Part shown: piece after piece, positions 5,319 through 5,569 of the stretch
How the letters are laid out: the number at the start of each line of letters is the position of its first letter
Position numbering within the stretch: position 1 is the first letter of the stretch
NCBI GenBank assembly: GCA_027621335.1
Contig: JAQCAN010000170.1
Location: 1 to 5,569 of the forward strand
Origin: Bacteroidota bacterium
GTDB lineage: Bacteria; Bacteroidota; Bacteroidia; Flavobacteriales_D; JABDKJ01
DNA length: 5,569 nt
Direction: 5' to 3'
Position numbers and translations under genes: made by a program
The notes under the pieces: model-generated
Told to the model about the DNA's origin: nothing
Databases searched by the model: none
Seen by the model: only the letters and a program-made list of their open reading frames with translations

Positions 5319-5349
5319 ATTTCAAATCCTCAAATTTCAAATTTCAAAT
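5319..5349. repeat. Right arm of the inverted repeat around the second IVP gene
   Basis: CAAATCCTCAAATTTCAAAT (5323-5342) perfectly mirrors 4876-4895. The arm carries an additional TTTCAAAT unit that runs to 5349, so CAAATTTCAAAT occurs at 5331-5342 and again at 5338-5349, 7 nt apart. The last two bases of the second unit are the AT of the sufC start codon. Confidence 0.8.
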
Positions 5350-5569
5350 GATTATCATAAAAAACCTCCACGCTTCAGTAGAAGGGAATGAGATACTTAA
5401 AGGTGTCGACCTGAAGATTAATGCAGGAGAGGTACATGCGATAATGGGTCCTAACGGATCTGGGAAATCAACCTTGGCCGCTGTTCTCGCAGGAAATGAA
5501 GCCTACGAGATCACTGAAGGTTCAGTGGATTACCTCGGGAAGGACCTGCTCGACATGGATGCAGATGTG
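5348..5569 (+). CDS. sufC: Fe-S cluster assembly ATPase SufC, N-terminal part; truncated by the window edge
   Basis: SufC is the ABC-type ATPase subunit that binds SufB and SufD and drives conformational changes during cluster assembly; it is soluble despite its transporter-like fold. The visible 74 residues start MIIIKNLHASVEGNEILKGV, the typical SufC N-terminus, and contain a complete Walker A motif GPNGSGKST (34-42) followed by LAAVLAGNEAYEITEGSVDYLG, a pattern characteristic of SufC. The Q-loop, signature and Walker B motifs must lie beyond the right edge; the full protein would be about 250 residues. The ATG at 5348 is the only sensible start, and it overlaps the end of the repeat arm behind the second IVP gene. 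Confidence 0.95.
   Translation, partial: MIIIKNLHASVEGNEILKGVDLKINAGEVHAIMGPNGSGKSTLAAVLAGNEAYEITEGSVDYLGKDLLDMDADV

Larger units (their letters stand above)
4876..5342 (+). other. IVS-like element 2: IVP gene within a 20-bp perfect stem, inserted between sufB and sufC
   Basis: This unit has the same plan as element 1: arm, about 25 nt, IVP gene, a few nt, complementary arm, all on the operon's sense strand and filling the junction. The arms differ in sequence from those of element 1 (ATTTGAA-type words on the left here, GATTCAA-type there), so the two units are related in design rather than copies. A near-continuous stem of 20-24 bp in the mRNA would be in the size range cut by RNase III; that it is cut is inference. 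Confidence 0.55.

Noticed and set aside
2911..5349. Diversity-generating retroelement, because the small proteins share a fold with Avd
   Set aside because: No reverse transcriptase and no template/variable repeat pair is visible in the window; sharing the Avd fold is not enough.
2911..5349. Insertion sequence or composite transposon flanked by the repeats
   Set aside because: No transposase frame and no convincing target-site duplication at either unit; the arms of the two units differ, so they do not form one composite element.
4876..5349. CRISPR-like array from the repeated A/T-rich words
   Set aside because: The words are about 7 nt, adjacent and degenerate, with no regular unique spacers.

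Overview
The window looks like a chromosomal segment from a member of the Bacteroidota, probably a flavobacterium-like lineage. This rests on three identical TATCTTTG octamers that match the Bacteroidota -7 promoter element (TAnnTTTG), on A-rich leaders without strong Shine-Dalgarno sequences, and on the gene set. No 16S rRNA or other taxonomic marker is present, so the assignment is an inference.

Layout. Positions 1-672 (minus strand) hold the N-terminal 224 codons of lysyl-tRNA synthetase (lysS), which runs off the left edge. A short divergent intergenic region (673-794) carries back-to-back promoters. On the plus strand follow a SIS-domain phosphoglucose/phosphomannose isomerase (795-1796) and, 4 nt downstream, lipoate biosynthesis octanoyltransferase lipB (1801-2499, probably starting at TTG). 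A second promoter, overlapped by an imperfect dyad, precedes a SUF iron-sulfur cluster assembly operon: an A-type carrier (sufA-like, 2584-2910), sufB (3423-4871) and the first 74 codons of sufC (from 5348, cut by the right edge).

The unusual part is that both junctions of this suf operon are occupied. Between sufA and sufB (2955-3398), and again between sufB and sufC (4921-5316), lies a same-strand gene for a four-helix-bundle protein of the 23S rRNA intervening-sequence protein (IVP/S23) family. The two proteins are about 47% identical by a hand, ungapped count, so they are not a recent tandem copy. Each gene is bracketed by inverted, A/T-rich, roughly 7-nt-periodic repeats. These begin 3-4 nt after the upstream stop codon and end 3-5 nt before the downstream start codon. 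Around the second gene the arms contain a perfect 20-bp inverted repeat. In the polycistronic mRNA each IVP gene would therefore sit in the loop of a long-range stem, the same layout as the IVP-coding intervening sequences known from bacterial 23S rRNA, but here inside a protein-coding operon.

How the genes work together. SufB and SufC, with SufD expected beyond the right edge, form the scaffold on which Fe-S clusters are built. The A-type protein delivers clusters to clients. LipB supplies octanoyl groups to lipoyl synthase, itself an Fe-S enzyme, but its transcription appears to come from the isomerase promoter. The IVP genes have no known role in Fe-S assembly. They look like small inserted elements that depend on read-through transcription and may affect processing or translation of the suf message.
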